The translations under genes were made by a program, and so were the position numbers. From an uncultured Sutterella sp. (GTDB lineage Bacteria; Pseudomonadota; Gammaproteobacteria; Burkholderiales; Burkholderiaceae_F): a DNA stretch of 64,000 nucleotides. Shown here one piece after another: positions 42,472-52,306 of this stretch; the first letter of the stretch is position 1; every line of letters begins with the position of its first letter. The notes under the pieces are model-generated. The model was not told the DNA's origin, made no database searches, and was given only the letters and a program-made list of their open reading frames with translations. The DNA is taken from NCBI GenBank assembly GCA_949282745.1, contig CASDQM010000004.1:62001-126000 (forward strand), given 5' to 3'.

Positions 42472-43953
42472 ATGTTCTCGAATCCTACTGCGATCACCTT
42501 CGTAGGGTATCTGATCGTCATGGTGGGCGTCGGGCTTTTCGCCTACCGCTACACGCGCAACTACAGCGACTACATTCTCGGCGGCCGCAGTCTCAACGGT
42601 CTCGTCACGGCCCTCTCGGTGGGCGCTTCCGACATGAGCGGATGGTTGCTGATGGGGTTGCCGGGCGCCGTCTTCCTCATGGGGATTCGCGAAGCCTGGA
42701 TCGCCATCGGCCTCATCATCGGCTCCTACATCAACTGGTGCATCGTCGCGGCGCGCCTTCGCGTCTACACGGAAAAGACCCACAACGCGCTCACGCTCCC
42801 CGACTACTTCTCGCACCGCTTTGAAGACAAGCAGAATCTCCTGCGCATCTGCGCGGCGACCGTCATTCTGATCTTCTTTACGATCTACTGCGCCTCGGGC
42901 GTCGTCGCGGGCGCGCGCCTCTTTGAGAACACCTTCAACATGTCCTACGAGACGGCGCTCTACATCGGCGCCGCCGCGACGATTCTCTACGTCTTCCTCG
43001 GGGGCTTTCTGGCGGTGAGCTGGACCGACACGATTCAGGCGGCCCTCATGTGCCTCGCCCTCATCGTGACGCCGATCGCCGTCATGTGGGATCTGGGCGG
43101 CTTTGAAACCACCGTGAACCGCGTCGCCGAAATCGATCCCAAGATGATCAACCTCATGAGCGGGCACACCTGGATCGGCATCGTCGGTCTCGTCGCCTGG
43201 GGGCTCGGGTATTTCGGCCAGCCCCACATTCTCGTTCGCTTCATGGCGGCCCGCAACGCGAGCATCATCCCGAACGCGCGCCGCGTGGCGACCCTCTGGA
43301 TGGCCTTCTGCCTCTCGGGCGCCGTGGCCGTGGGCTTCTTCGGCGCGGCCTATTTCGCCGAACACCCCGACGTGGCGGGACTCGTGGTCGAAAATCACGA
43401 ACGCGTCTTCATCGTCCTCTCGCAGCTCCTCTTCAATCCCTGGATCGCGGGCATCCTCATGTCGGCCATTCTCGCCGCCGTCATGTCGACGCTCTCCTGC
43501 CAGCTGCTCGTGTGCAGCTCCACCCTGACGGAAGACTTCTACCGCACCTTCCTGCGTCCCAAGGCCTCGCAGTTCGAGCTCGTCTGGGTCGGCCGCGCCA
43601 TGGTGCTCCTCATCTCGGCCGTCGCCGTCTGGATGGCGATGGACCCCAACAGCCTTGTGCTCTCGCTCGTCGCCTACGCCTGGGCGGGCTTTGGCGCGGC
43701 CTTCGGTCCGGTCATCATCCTCTCGCTTCGCTGGAAGCGCATGACGCGCAACGGCGCGCTCGCGGGCATGATCACGGGCGCCCTCACGGTCCTCGTCTGG
43801 AACCACTTCGCCTGGTTCGGCCTTTATGAAATGGTCCCGGGCTTCCTCTTCGCGACGATCGCCATCGTCGTGGTGAGCCTTCTCGGCAAGAAGCCGAGCG
43901 ACTCCATCTGCGCGACCTTCGACGAAGTCGACGCGATCGTCCGCAAGGTCTGA
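42472..43953 (+). CDS. putP: Sodium/proline symporter PutP
   Basis: A 493-residue sodium:solute symporter of the SSF family with about 13 transmembrane segments. PutP-like words include YILGGRSLNGLVTALSVGAS, DMSGWLLMGLPGA, the VSWTDTIQAALMCLALI stretch, and GLGYFGQPHILVRFMA. It imports proline with Na+. The C-terminus keeps the polar FDEVDAIVRK tail. Length and order are normal. It is a single-gene unit ending at a bidirectional terminator. It could carry another amino acid, but the match to PutP is good throughout. Confidence 0.9.
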   Translation: MFSNPTAITFVGYLIVMVGVGLFAYRYTRNYSDYILGGRSLNGLVTALSVGASDMSGWLLMGLPGAVFLMGIREAWIAIGLIIGSYINWCIVAARLRVYTEKTHNALTLPDYFSHRFEDKQNLLRICAATVILIFFTIYCASGVVAGARLFENTFNMSYETALYIGAAATILYVFLGGFLAVSWTDTIQAALMCLALIVTPIAVMWDLGGFETTVNRVAEIDPKMINLMSGHTWIGIVGLVAWGLGYFGQPHILVRFMAARNASIIPNARRVATLWMAFCLSGAVAVGFFGAAYFAEHPDVAGLVVENHERVFIVLSQLLFNPWIAGILMSAILAAVMSTLSCQLLVCSSTLTEDFYRTFLRPKASQFELVWVGRAMVLLISAVAVWMAMDPNSLVLSLVAYAWAGFGAAFGPVIILSLRWKRMTRNGALAGMITGALTVLVWNHFAWFGLYEMVPGFLFATIAIVVVSLLGKKPSDSICATFDEVDAIVRKV

Positions 43954-43970
43954 GGCACGGTCACTCTCCG

Positions 43971-44011
43971 AAGAAAAGGGGGAGCGGTTCGAAACCGCTC
44001 CCCCTTTTCTT
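43971..44011. terminator. Bidirectional terminator between putP and the next gene
   Basis: A nearly perfect stem AAAAGGGGGAGCGGTT / AACCGCTCCCCCTTTT; the T-tract on the right serves putP and the A-tract on the left serves the converging minus-strand gene. Confidence 0.93.
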
Positions 44012-44062
44012 CGTGCAAAAGCGAATGCCGCGGCACCCGCCTTTGGGAGAACACCTTGGAAA

Positions 44063-44722
44063 TTACTTCTTCGCCTTGGCCTCTTCGGCGGCCTCTTCGG
44101 CTTCGGCCGCCCAGAGAAGATCGGGACGGGTCGAGGCGAGGATCGCTTCGTCGGGGGCGCCCGCGCTCTGAAGCGAGCAGAAGATCATGGCGCCGTCCTT
44201 GTAGGGCGAAACATGGAAGGCCTTTTCGGCGCGGCCGAATTCCGGCATTTCGCGGTTCTGCGGACGCACGTACACCTTCCATTCGGTGCCGCCGTTTTCA
44301 CGGGCCTTCGTGCCGAAGTGCGCGGCCTTGTGGTTCGTGTCGATCGCTTCCCAGTCGAGGCGTAGCTTTTCGACGACGCCCATCCAGTCTTCCTTCACCG
44401 TGAAGCCCCAGAAGTGGTTGTGCATGTCGGGCACGCCGAAGAAGCGTTCGATTGCGTCGCTCACGATGAAGCCCGTGATCGTCAGGCCGTTGTCGCGGAA
44501 GGTCTTCTTGAAGGGGATTTCTTGGAGTTCTTCGCCCTTCAACTTCAAAAAGGCGAGATTGTCCTTGCGGACCTTGAGCGCTTCGGGAATCTTCCTGTCC
44601 TTGGCGAGCGCTTCGTAGAAGGTCGTGTCACAGGCGCTGAGCGCTTCGACGAGCGAGGGCGCGGACGTGGCGCTCGCGGCGGCGGCCGCGAGTCCGAGGC
44701 CGAGCAACAGGGATTTCTTCAC
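44063..44722 (-). CDS. Uncharacterised secreted/periplasmic protein
   Basis: A 219-residue protein that I do not recognise. It begins with a Sec signal peptide (positive KK, hydrophobic LLLGLGLAAAAASATSA, cleavage near residue 21) and is therefore exported. The mature part is mixed alpha/beta with two cysteines (SACDTTF near the start and MIFCSLQ near residue 180) that could form a disulfide, and ends in a Lys/Glu/Ala tail (EAEEAAEEAKAKK). The start is GTG 44722 after GAGGAGACTCAA; a longer open frame lacks a signal peptide. It is 62 bases from the next minus-strand gene. No function can be stated. Confidence 0.7.
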   Translation of the reverse strand: MKKSLLLGLGLAAAAASATSAPSLVEALSACDTTFYEALAKDRKIPEALKVRKDNLAFLKLKGEELQEIPFKKTFRDNGLTITGFIVSDAIERFFGVPDMHNHFWGFTVKEDWMGVVEKLRLDWEAIDTNHKAAHFGTKARENGGTEWKVYVRPQNREMPEFGRAEKAFHVSPYKDGAMIFCSLQSAGAPDEAILASTRPDLLWAAEAEEAAEEAKAKK

Positions 44723-44784
44723 TTGAGTCTCCTCTTGTATGGGGTCGATGCCCTGAAGTCTCGCACGGCGAAGTGACGGCAATC

Positions 44785-46074
44785 TTAACCGCTCGTCGTT
44801 TCCCTTGATTTCTCCTCGGGTACCGAGAAGAGCGATTGGATGGCCCTGCGCTCGAACGACATTCGGTACTGCAACATAAGATCTGCCATTATCAAGAGCT
44901 CCCTGCGGCATTCGAACGGTCGTTCAAGATTCCTCGCAAGAAGAGCAAAGAACCGCTCTGCAGGTGTCACACTGAGCGAAGCGAAAAGATTTGCTTCGCC
45001 CTTGGGGCGTACCTTTTCCACCTGGGCGAAAAAATCGTCCCGACCGTGCTCTTTTCCGAGGAAATCGAGTATCTCCTTCGAACAGAAGAAGTCACTAGCA
45101 AAAAATTCTTCGTAGTCGTGTAGCGCATCCACTTTCTTCAGAAGCGCCTCATAAGTTGAACGTTTAAGACCACTGAGAGTATGTTCCTCAGGCCACGGCG
45201 AAACGGGCGCGAGCGTCTTTAGCCAGGCGAGGTCCGGCACCTCCCGAAGACTGCGGGCGAAGGGTGCGATGTCGTCATAGCCGATCGTCGTGGTTCTTCG
45301 ATCAGTGAGGAAGTTGCACAGCGCCACGACTGTATTCGTCTCTTCGTGACGATAAAGCTCAAAGCGTCGGCGTGGCCACTGCGGATCCCTCTCCTGACGG
45401 AAGGGAGCATGTTCCCCATCAGAGAGAAAAAGCTGCAGGAATTCCAGCGTGCCCGCCCGACCCGTGCAGATGACGAGACGTGGGCGATAACGGCGTAGAC
45501 GCGCCTTCACGTGTTTTTCGAAAATCGCCGTTGCTTTCTCCCGATAATCTCCCAGAATCTGTACATCCGGAGCGAGAAGCGCCTCCTTCACGCTGCACCG
45601 CAACGACGAACCGGGGCCATAGAGGAAAAGGGAATTTTCCCAATCGTTGTGCGTCGTAAGCGACAGAACACCGGAATTCATTTGAAACCCGTGCCCGCCC
45701 CAGGCGAAGATCCTGTGCATAGGCACGTACTTCGCCGTCAGCTCGCGTCGATCTGCATCGGTTTTCGCTGCTTCAAGCTGTAAAAGGAAGTCGCCGTCGG
45801 TGAGCGCCGCCACCAAGGCAGAGGAAAGCGTTCGGTATTCGTAGTCGAGCGCGCCGAAGTTCCCGAACGTCGTGATCGTAGCGAGATCGACACCACGTAC
45901 GGCGGCTCGCTCAAAGTTTTCCCATTTGTTGCGGCCGCCGCCGAACTCCAATCCGCAAATCCAAACGGGTGAATAAGGATTGCCGCCGTTTACGTCCATG
46001 GCGAGATCAGGGCCGTCTTCGCGGAGTACAGCGAAAAGATCGGGATAAGAGGTTTGAGCAGAACTTTCGGTCAT
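44785..46074 (-). CDS. Uncharacterised 429-residue protein, atypical composition
   Basis: I do not recognise this protein. It has no signal peptide or transmembrane helix and is probably cytosolic. The N-terminal PVWICGLEFGGGRN and a later RPRLVICTGRAGTLEF segment recall the beta-strand/glycine loops of uracil-DNA-glycosylase-fold proteins, but the match is too weak to name a family. Its base composition is visibly lower in GC (roughly 50-55 percent by eye) than its neighbours, with more A/T third positions and AGA or AAA codons, so it may have been acquired by transfer. It has a weak ribosome binding site. No partner gene suggests a pathway; clpB is upstream on the same strand. Confidence 0.65.
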   Translation of the reverse strand: MTESSAQTSYPDLFAVLREDGPDLAMDVNGGNPYSPVWICGLEFGGGRNKWENFERAAVRGVDLATITTFGNFGALDYEYRTLSSALVAALTDGDFLLQLEAAKTDADRRELTAKYVPMHRIFAWGGHGFQMNSGVLSLTTHNDWENSLFLYGPGSSLRCSVKEALLAPDVQILGDYREKATAIFEKHVKARLRRYRPRLVICTGRAGTLEFLQLFLSDGEHAPFRQERDPQWPRRRFELYRHEETNTVVALCNFLTDRRTTTIGYDDIAPFARSLREVPDLAWLKTLAPVSPWPEEHTLSGLKRSTYEALLKKVDALHDYEEFFASDFFCSKEILDFLGKEHGRDDFFAQVEKVRPKGEANLFASLSVTPAERFFALLARNLERPFECRRELLIMADLMLQYRMSFERRAIQSLFSVPEEKSRETTSG

Positions 46075-46181
46075 GGCCGTTTCATCCCAAGATCTAAAGG
46101 AAAAGAGGTTTTCATTTTCGCTCGTTAAGCCCGTGGTGAAACCTCACGATTTTCCCAGGTCTGCCTGGCGGTGAAGACGCC

Positions 46182-46251
46182 AACGCCCGAGATGCACTGC
46201 GCATCCCGGGCGTTCTTGCCCTTGAGGCGGGGCGCCCTTTCGGGCGCCCCC
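46182..46251 (-). other. Two hairpins downstream of clpB
   Basis: GGGGCGCCC-TTTC-GGGCGCCCC (46229-46250) and, further on, AACGCCCGAGATGC...GCATCCCGGGCGTT (46182-46214). Neither has a good T-run on the minus strand. They probably end or stabilise the clpB mRNA. Confidence 0.5.
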
Positions 46252-46258
46252 GTCGAGG

Positions 46259-48850
46259 TCATTCGGTCGGATTTTCGACCGTGAAGACGAGCTTGCCGTC
46301 CCGCACGTCGCCCACGACCGTGCCGCCGGGAAGAACCTTCCCTTCGAGGATCAGGCGGGCGACCGGGTTCTCGACGTGTTCCTGCACGGCGCGTTTCAGG
46401 GGACGCGCACCGAACTGAACGTCGAAGCCCGCTTCGGCCACCTTGTCGAGCGCGGCGTCCGTGAGCTCGAGCTTGAGGTCCTGCGCGGCCATGCGGCCCT
46501 TCAAGAGGTCAAGCTGCAGGTTCGCGATGCGGCGGATCGATTCCTTGCCGAGCGAGTGGAAGACTACGATCTCGTCGATGCGGTTCACGAATTCCGGACG
46601 GAAGTGTTCCTTCACTTCCTTCATCACGGCTTCGCGGACCTCTTCGTGCGGGGCGCCGGCGAGGCGTTCGATTTCGAAAGCCCCGAGGTTCGACGTCATC
46701 ACGATGACCGTGTTCTTGAAGTCGACCGTGCGGCCCTGACCGTCCGTCATGCGGCCGTCGTCCAAGACCTGAAGCAGCACGTTGAAGACGTCGGGGTGCG
46801 CCTTTTCGACTTCGTCCAAGAGGATCACCGAATAGGGCTTGCGGCGGACGGCTTCCGTGAGGTAGCCGCCTTCTTCGTAGCCCACGTATCCCGGAGGCGC
46901 GCCGATCAGACGGGCGACGCTGTGCTTTTCCATGAATTCGCTCATGTCGATGCGGATGAGCGCGTCGTCCGAATCAAAGAGGAAGTTCGCAAGCGCCTTC
47001 GTGAGTTCGGTCTTGCCTACGCCCGTGGGCCCCAGGAAGAGGAAGCTTCCGTAGGGACGGTTCGGGTCCGCAAGGCCCGCGCGGCTGCGCAGAATCGTTT
47101 CCGTCACGCGCTGCACGGCCTCTTCCTGACCCACCACGCGCTTGGCAAGCGTTTCGCCCATGTGAAGGAGCTTCTGGCGTTCACCCTCCATCATCTTCGA
47201 GACCGGAATCCCGGTCGCGCGGCTCACCACCTCGGCGATTTCCTCGGCGCCCACCGCGGTGCGAAGGAGCTTCATGGGCTTTTCGGCCCCCTCTTCCTTC
47301 TCGGCGCGGCGCAGGCGTTCCTCGAGCTTCGGGAGGCGTTCGTACTGCAGCTGCGCGAGCTTTTCGTACTGCGCCGTGCGGCGGTATTCCTCCATCTGGC
47401 GGCGAACCTCTTCGATTTCGTCGCGCACGCTCTTGGCGCCCAAGGCTTCGCTCTTTTCGCGCTTCCACACTTCTTCGAGGTCGGAGTATTCGCGCGAGAG
47501 ACGTTCGATTTCCTCTTCGATCGCTTCGAGGCGCTTCTTCGAGGCTTCGTCCGTTTCCTTCTTCATCGCTTCGCGTTCGATCTTGAGCTGGATGAGACGG
47601 CGGTCAAGCTTGTCGAGAGCCTCGGGCTTCGAGTCGATTTCCATCTTGATGCGCGCCGCCGCTTCGTCGATCAAGTCGATCGCCTTGTCGGGGAGGAAGC
47701 GGTCCGTGATGTAGCGGTGCGAGAGTTCGGCCGCCGCGACGATCGCGGGGTCGGTGATTTCGACGCCGTGATGCGCTTCGTACTTCTCCTGCAGGCCGCG
47801 CAGAATCGCGATGGTGTCCTCGACCGACGGTTCGTCGATCATGACCTTCTGGAAACGACGCTCAAGGGCCGCGTCCTTTTCGACGTACTTGCGGTATTCG
47901 TCAAGGGTCGTCGCGCCGATCACGTGGAGTTCGCCGCGCGCAAGCGCGGGCTTCAACATGTTCCCGGCGTCCATGCTGCCTTCGGTCTTCCCCGCGCCCA
48001 CCACCGTGTGGAGTTCGTCGATGAAGAGGATGATGCGGCCCTCTTCCTTCGTGACTTCCTCAAGGAGCTTCTTCAAGCGTTCCTCGAATTCGCCGCGGTA
48101 CTTGGCGCCCGCGATGAGGCCCGCCATGTCGAGACTCAGAACGCGCTTGCCCTTGAGCGTATCGGGGACTTCGCCGTTCACGATTCGCTGTGCGAGCCCT
48201 TCGACGACGGCGGTCTTGCCGACGCCGGGTTCGCCGATCAGCACGGGGTTGTTCTTGCTGCGGCGCTGCAGAATCTGCATCGTGCGGCGGATTTCGTCGT
48301 CGCGCCCGATCACGGGATCGAGCTTGCCGCGGCGCGCGAGATCCGTAAGGTCGATCGTGTACTTCTTGAGCGCCTCGCGCTGGCTTTCGGCGTCGGGGTT
48401 GTCCGCGCCGTCACTGCCGCGCACGGCGGCGATCGCCATTTCCATGGCGCTGCGGGTGAGCCCGCATTCGCGCGCAAGCCTGCCCGCCTCGCTCTTGTCT
48501 TCACAGAGCGCGAGGAGGAACATTTCGGTGGAGATGTAGCGGTCGTTGCGCTTCATCGCCTCCTTTTCCGTGAGGTTGAGGATGTTCCCGAGTTCACGCG
48601 AAATCTGAATGTCGCCGTCCGTGCCCGAGACGCTCGGCATGGCGCGAAGACGCTCTTCAACGCGGCGTTCGAGCTGCGCGACGTTCACGCCGGCGCGCTC
48701 GAGAAGACTGCGGCTTGCGTCTTCGGAATCCTTCAGCAAAGCGGCCAGGAGGTGAATGGGTTCGAGCACCTGATGGTCGTGCGCCAGGGCGACGGACTGC
48801 GCGTCGCCGAGCGCCTGCTGAAATTTCGTGGTCAATTTGTCCTGACGCAT
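46259..48850 (-). CDS. clpB: ClpB disaggregase chaperone
   Basis: ClpB, with DnaK, rescues aggregated proteins after heat or oxidative stress. The 863-residue protein has the N-terminal Clp repeats (to about residue 145), AAA+ domain 1 with Walker [14 protein letters not shown] and Walker [10 protein letters not shown], the long coiled-coil middle domain (about 410-525, rich in Glu, Lys, Arg), and AAA+ domain 2 with [11 protein letters not shown] and LLDEVEKAH. There is no ClpP-binding loop as in ClpA. Length is normal. The start at ATG 48850 has no strong ribosome binding site; I cannot clearly identify a sigma32 promoter upstream. Confidence 0.97.
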   Translation of the reverse strand: MRQDKLTTKFQQALGDAQSVALAHDHQVLEPIHLLAALLKDSEDASRSLLERAGVNVAQLERRVEERLRAMPSVSGTDGDIQISRELGNILNLTEKEAMKRNDRYISTEMFLLALCEDKSEAGRLARECGLTRSAMEMAIAAVRGSDGADNPDAESQREALKKYTIDLTDLARRGKLDPVIGRDDEIRRTMQILQRRSKNNPVLIGEPGVGKTAVVEGLAQRIVNGEVPDTLKGKRVLSLDMAGLIAGAKYRGEFEERLKKLLEEVTKEEGRIILFIDELHTVVGAGKTEGSMDAGNMLKPALARGELHVIGATTLDEYRKYVEKDAALERRFQKVMIDEPSVEDTIAILRGLQEKYEAHHGVEITDPAIVAAAELSHRYITDRFLPDKAIDLIDEAAARIKMEIDSKPEALDKLDRRLIQLKIEREAMKKETDEASKKRLEAIEEEIERLSREYSDLEEVWKREKSEALGAKSVRDEIEEVRRQMEEYRRTAQYEKLAQLQYERLPKLEERLRRAEKEEGAEKPMKLLRTAVGAEEIAEVVSRATGIPVSKMMEGERQKLLHMGETLAKRVVGQEEAVQRVTETILRSRAGLADPNRPYGSFLFLGPTGVGKTELTKALANFLFDSDDALIRIDMSEFMEKHSVARLIGAPPGYVGYEEGGYLTEAVRRKPYSVILLDEVEKAHPDVFNVLLQVLDDGRMTDGQGRTVDFKNTVIVMTSNLGAFEIERLAGAPHEEVREAVMKEVKEHFRPEFVNRIDEIVVFHSLGKESIRRIANLQLDLLKGRMAAQDLKLELTDAALDKVAEAGFDVQFGARPLKRAVQEHVENPVARLILEGKVLPGGTVVGDVRDGKLVFTVENPTE

Positions 48851-48976
48851 GAGTTTCTTTCTTCCTTTCGTCGAACAGTCGACGATGTAGTGTCCTGATA
48901 CTCAACATATGAGTGCGGCACCCGCAAAAAACAAGGGGAAGAAAGAGGGGGAAAACTTTGCAAACTGTAATCCGCG

Positions 48977-49363
48977 TCAGCGAAGGAAAAGACGGGTGAG
49001 AAGGATGCCTGCCGTCGCGGCGGCAAGGCCACCGACCACGTGAAAAAGAAGGTGGCGCGTCCAGCGGCTCCAGGCGCCGTCGAGCAGAAAGCCGACGGAC
49101 TCGGTCGAAAAGGTCGAAAACGTGGTGAGACCGCCCAAAAAGCCCGTGACGAGGAGAAGACGCAAGGCGTCGCTCACGGGAAAGACCGCAAAGCACCCCG
49201 CAAGGATACCCGCCGCAAAGCACCCGACGAGATTCGCGGCGAGCGTTCCCGCCGCGAGTCCGCCGACGCTTCCGAGCCCGACCGTGAGAAGCCAGCGGCA
49301 AAGCGCGCCGAGGGCCGCGCCCGCCGCCACGGCGGCCGCGCCCTCCCAAGTGATGCCCGTCAT
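48977..49363 (-). CDS. crcB: Fluoride efflux channel FluC (CrcB)
   Basis: A 128-residue membrane protein with four hydrophobic helices that forms a dual-topology dimeric fluoride channel. The signature GFLGGLTTFSTFSTE is present, with LAANLVGCFAAGI before it. It starts five bases after the threonine-aldolase-like gene stops, so they share an mRNA. I saw no fluoride riboswitch consensus upstream of this pair. The start is ATG 49363; the longer frame overlaps the upstream gene. Confidence 0.93.
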   Translation of the reverse strand: MTGITWEGAAAVAAGAALGALCRWLLTVGLGSVGGLAAGTLAANLVGCFAAGILAGCFAVFPVSDALRLLLVTGFLGGLTTFSTFSTESVGFLLDGAWSRWTRHLLFHVVGGLAAATAGILLTRLFLR

Positions 49364-49368
49364 GGGGG

Positions 49369-50394
49369 TCAGAGCGCAGCGATGAGCGCGTCGACGTCTT
49401 TGGGCTTCGTCGCCCAGCTCGTGACGAAGCGCACGACGTGGCGGCCTTCGCCGAGGGCTGCCCAATAGGCGAAGGTCGTCACCTCGCGCAGGCGCGCGAG
49501 CTGTTCGTCCGTGACGATCGCAAAGACCTGATTCGTGCCCGTGACGAAGGGCAGTTCATAGCCCTTCGCAAGGAGCGCGTCGGTGAGGCGCTTGGCGAGT
49601 CCCACGGCGTGGCGACCCACTTCGACGTAGAGATCGTCCTCAAAGAGCGCTTCGAACTGAATCCCGAGAAGGCGCCCCTTGGCGAGGACCGCACCCGACT
49701 GCTTCATCGTCGTGTAGAAGTGCGGGAGGATCTCGGGACGCGTCACGACGAGGGCTTCCCCGAAGAGCGCCCCCACCTTCGTGCCGCCGATGTAGAAGAC
49801 GTCGGCAAGGCGCGCGATGTCTTCGAGCGTCACGTCGTTCTTTTCGGCCGCAAGGCCGTAACCGAGGCGAGCCCCGTCGATGTAGAGCGGCAGGTGATGG
49901 CGGTCGCAGACGGCGCGAAGGGCCTCGAGCTCGTCGAGCGTGTAGAGCGTCCCGTACTCGGTCGGATGCGAAATGTAGACGAGTCCGGGATGGACCGCGA
50001 AGTGGCGCGAGGGATCGTGCAGGAATTTCTGCATGGCCGCCTCAACCGTCTCGGCCGAAATCTTCCCTTCCTTTTCGGGGAGCGTCAGAACCTTGTGGCC
50101 CGTGGCTTCGATCGCGCCCGCCTCATGCCCCGTGATGTGGCCCGTGTCGGCCGAAAGAACGCCTTCGTAGTTGCGAAGGACCGCGCGGATCACGGTCGCG
50201 TTCGTCTGCGTGCCGCCCACGAGAAACCACACCTGCGCATCGGGCGCGCCGCAGGCCTTGCGGATGAGCTCGGCCGCCCGTTCGCAGTGCTTGTCGGCCC
50301 CGTAGCCCGGCGTCTGATCAAGATTCGTGGCGGAGAGTTTCTCCATGATGCGCGGATGCGCGCCTTCCAGATAGTCGCATTCAAAGTGAAGCAT
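49369..50394 (-). CDS. Low-specificity threonine aldolase / beta-eliminating lyase
   Basis: A 341-residue PLP enzyme of the aromatic amino acid beta-eliminating lyase/threonine aldolase family, which cleaves L-threonine or allo-threonine to glycine and acetaldehyde. The PLP lysine is in FYIGGTKVGALFGEALV, with the cofactor Asp in LYIDGARLGYGL and the N-terminal GGTQTNATVIRA. Length is normal. It is in an operon with crcB. The substrate range (threonine versus phenylserine or other 3-hydroxy amino acids) cannot be read from sequence. Confidence 0.88.
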   Translation of the reverse strand: MLHFECDYLEGAHPRIMEKLSATNLDQTPGYGADKHCERAAELIRKACGAPDAQVWFLVGGTQTNATVIRAVLRNYEGVLSADTGHITGHEAGAIEATGHKVLTLPEKEGKISAETVEAAMQKFLHDPSRHFAVHPGLVYISHPTEYGTLYTLDELEALRAVCDRHHLPLYIDGARLGYGLAAEKNDVTLEDIARLADVFYIGGTKVGALFGEALVVTRPEILPHFYTTMKQSGAVLAKGRLLGIQFEALFEDDLYVEVGRHAVGLAKRLTDALLAKGYELPFVTGTNQVFAIVTDEQLARLREVTTFAYWAALGEGRHVVRFVTSWATKPKDVDALIAAL

Positions 50395-50570
50395 CGGTCG
50401 TCCCGTTTCGTTTGGTTTGTCTCGGGCGCCCCGAGCGTTCGGAGCGCGGATTTCGACATTGTAGAACGAGGATAAAAAGCTTGCCGAAGTCGCCGTTCGG
50501 GGCGTCCTTCTCTCCGAAATCCCCGATGAAGGGCTATCATTCGGAATCTTTCTCTTCCATCATCGCTTCC

Positions 50571-51485
50571 ATGACCAACCAACCCGTTCGCCGTCCCGTC
50601 GACTTCTTCGCCTTCGCCGTGTGCGTGGGGCTCTGCTTTGTGTGGGGGCTGCAGCAGGTCGCCATCAAGGCGGCGGGCGACGCCGTGAGTCCCATGCTGC
50701 AGGTGGGGCTTCGCTCCGCCGTTTCGGGACTTCTTCTCTGGCTCTTCAACCGCTATTGGCTCAAGGAGGTCTGGAACCCCGAAGTGAAGCTTCGCGACGC
50801 GCTCCTCGTGGGGCTCTGCTTCACGGGCGAATTCTTCTTCGTTTCCGAAGGGCTTCGCTTCACGTCGGCCGCCCACATGTCGGTGCTTCTCTACACGGCG
50901 CCGCTCTTTTCCGCCGTGGGGCTCGCCGTGAAGCTTCCCGAAGAGCGCCTCAACGTCATTCAGTGGACGGGGCTCCTTCTCGCCTTCTGCGGGATTCTCG
51001 TCGCCTTTTTGCTGCCCGCTCTCACGGAGGCCACACCCGAAGAGAACCTCTGGATTCTCGGTGACGCGCTCGGCTTGGGCGCCGGGATTTCCTGGGGCTT
51101 TGCGACGATCTTCCTTCGGACCACCACCATGAACGCGGCGCCCGCCTCGCAGATGCTCTTCTGGCAGCTCGCCACGGGCGCGGTGATTCTGACGGCGATC
51201 GCCCTTCTCACGGGCCAGAGCCACTTCGAGAGCACGACGCTCGGCTGGACGAGCCTTCTCTTTCAGACCTTCATCGTGAGTTTTGCGAGCTACCTCGTCT
51301 GGAACTGGCTTCTTCGCCGCTACCTCGCTTCGCGCCTCGGCGTCTTTCTCTTCATGACGCCGATCTTCGGCGTGGTCCTGAGCGTGCTCCTTCTCGACGA
51401 ATCCGTGGGCTTTCCCTTCGTCGCGGGGTCGGTCCTCGTCCTCCTCGGCCTTCTTCTTGCGCAGCGTTCGAGCCGTCGCCGCTGA
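50571..51485 (+). CDS. EamA/DMT family transporter
   Basis: A 304-residue drug/metabolite transporter with ten predicted membrane helices in two EamA repeats (roughly residues 20-140 and 160-295). Family words include FVWGLQQVAIKAAGD and, in the second repeat, GAGISWGFATIFLR. Members export amino acids, nucleosides or drugs; no specific substrate is suggested by the context. It is divergent from the threonine-aldolase-like gene across 176 bases. The start is ATG 50571; an upstream in-frame ATG at 50526 has no better ribosome binding site and adds a polar leader. Confidence 0.87.
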   Translation: MTNQPVRRPVDFFAFAVCVGLCFVWGLQQVAIKAAGDAVSPMLQVGLRSAVSGLLLWLFNRYWLKEVWNPEVKLRDALLVGLCFTGEFFFVSEGLRFTSAAHMSVLLYTAPLFSAVGLAVKLPEERLNVIQWTGLLLAFCGILVAFLLPALTEATPEENLWILGDALGLGAGISWGFATIFLRTTTMNAAPASQMLFWQLATGAVILTAIALLTGQSHFESTTLGWTSLLFQTFIVSFASYLVWNWLLRRYLASRLGVFLFMTPIFGVVLSVLLLDESVGFPFVAGSVLVLLGLLLAQRSSRRR

Positions 51486-51513
51486 AGACAAACCGCGTCG
51501 TACGCACCAACGG

Positions 51514-51553
51514 AAAGCGCCCTTTTTCCGCACGGGAAATCGGGCGCTTTTGC
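51514..51553. terminator. Bidirectional terminator between the EamA gene and moaE
   Basis: AAAGCGCCC pairs with GGGCGCTTT around a loop, with T residues on both sides. Confidence 0.8.
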
Positions 51554-51574
51554 GTTTACGGACCGTCGGACCGG

Positions 51575-52033
51575 TCAGCCCCAGCGGGCCTTGGCGAGGT
51601 CGTCGCTCTCTCGCGCGTCGACCCAGCGGGCGCCCTCGGGCGTTTCCTCCTTCTTCCAGAAGGGAGCTTCGGTCTTCAACCAATCCATGATGAAGGAGGC
51701 GGCTTCGAAGGCCGCGTGACGGTGACGCGACGCCACCGCGACCAGGACGATCTCCTCGCCCACGACCATGCGGCCTACGCGGTGGATCACCGTGACGTCG
51801 CCCAGGGGCCAGCGGCCGCGGGCCGTCTCGACGATCTTCGCGAGGCTCTTTTGGGTCATCCCCGGATAGTGTTCGAGCGTCATGGCCGTGACGTCGGAGC
51901 CGTCGTTGTTGTTGCGCACTACCCCGGTGAACGTGACGATCGCGCCCATGTCGGGCGAGCCCTCGCGGATGCGGGCGGTTTCGACGCCGATGTCAAAGGG
52001 CTCGGTCGTGACCAAAATCTTCGTTTCCGCCAC
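51575..52033 (-). CDS. moaE: Molybdopterin synthase catalytic subunit (MoaE)
   Basis: The large subunit of molybdopterin synthase, which with MoaD inserts sulfur into precursor Z. The family-conserved VVRNNNDG, LEHYPGMTQ, HRVGRMVVGEEIV and SRHRHAAFEA stretches are present, with Lys in MDWLKTEAPFWKKE. I chose GTG 52033 as start because GGGAGG lies 6 bases upstream; the TTG two codons earlier (52039) sits directly on that ribosome binding site and cannot be used. It begins two bases after moaD stops, so translation is coupled. Confidence 0.93.
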   Translation of the reverse strand: MAETKILVTTEPFDIGVETARIREGSPDMGAIVTFTGVVRNNNDGSDVTAMTLEHYPGMTQKSLAKIVETARGRWPLGDVTVIHRVGRMVVGEEIVLVAVASRHRHAAFEAASFIMDWLKTEAPFWKKEETPEGARWVDARESDDLAKARWG

Positions 52034-52035
52034 GG

Positions 52036-52293
52036 TCAACCTCCCGTCACCGGAGGGAAGAAGGCGACGACGTCGCCCTCCTTCAGGGCCGCGTCGTCCG
52101 ACGCGAGTTCTTCGTTGAGGGCGGCGCGGATGCGCTTGAGGTTTGCGAAGGCCGAGGCATAGGGCTCGCCCTTTCCGACGAGCCAGTCGCGAAGCGCGCC
52201 CACCGTGCGCACGTCCTCGGGCACGGCAACGTCTTCCCGGTCAAAGCCGAGCTGTTCGCGAAGGTAGGCGAAGTAGAGGACTTCGATTTGCAT
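52036..52293 (-). CDS. moaD: Molybdopterin synthase sulfur carrier subunit (MoaD)
   Basis: An 85-residue ubiquitin-fold sulfur carrier. The C-terminal Gly-Gly (FFPPVTGG) is the site that is adenylated and converted to a thiocarboxylate before sulfur transfer. The core LRDWLVGKGEPYA and GDVVAFFPP fit the family. It lies between moeA (13 bases upstream) and moaE. Confidence 0.95.
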   Translation of the reverse strand: MQIEVLYFAYLREQLGFDREDVAVPEDVRTVGALRDWLVGKGEPYASAFANLKRIRAALNEELASDDAALKEGDVVAFFPPVTGG

Positions 52294-52306
52294 GTTCTCT
52301 CTCTAA

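Noticed and set aside
48851..48976. Sigma32 heat-shock promoter upstream of clpB
   Set aside because: No acceptable CTTGAA/CCCCAT-type pair is visible before the clpB start; one may exist but I cannot support it.
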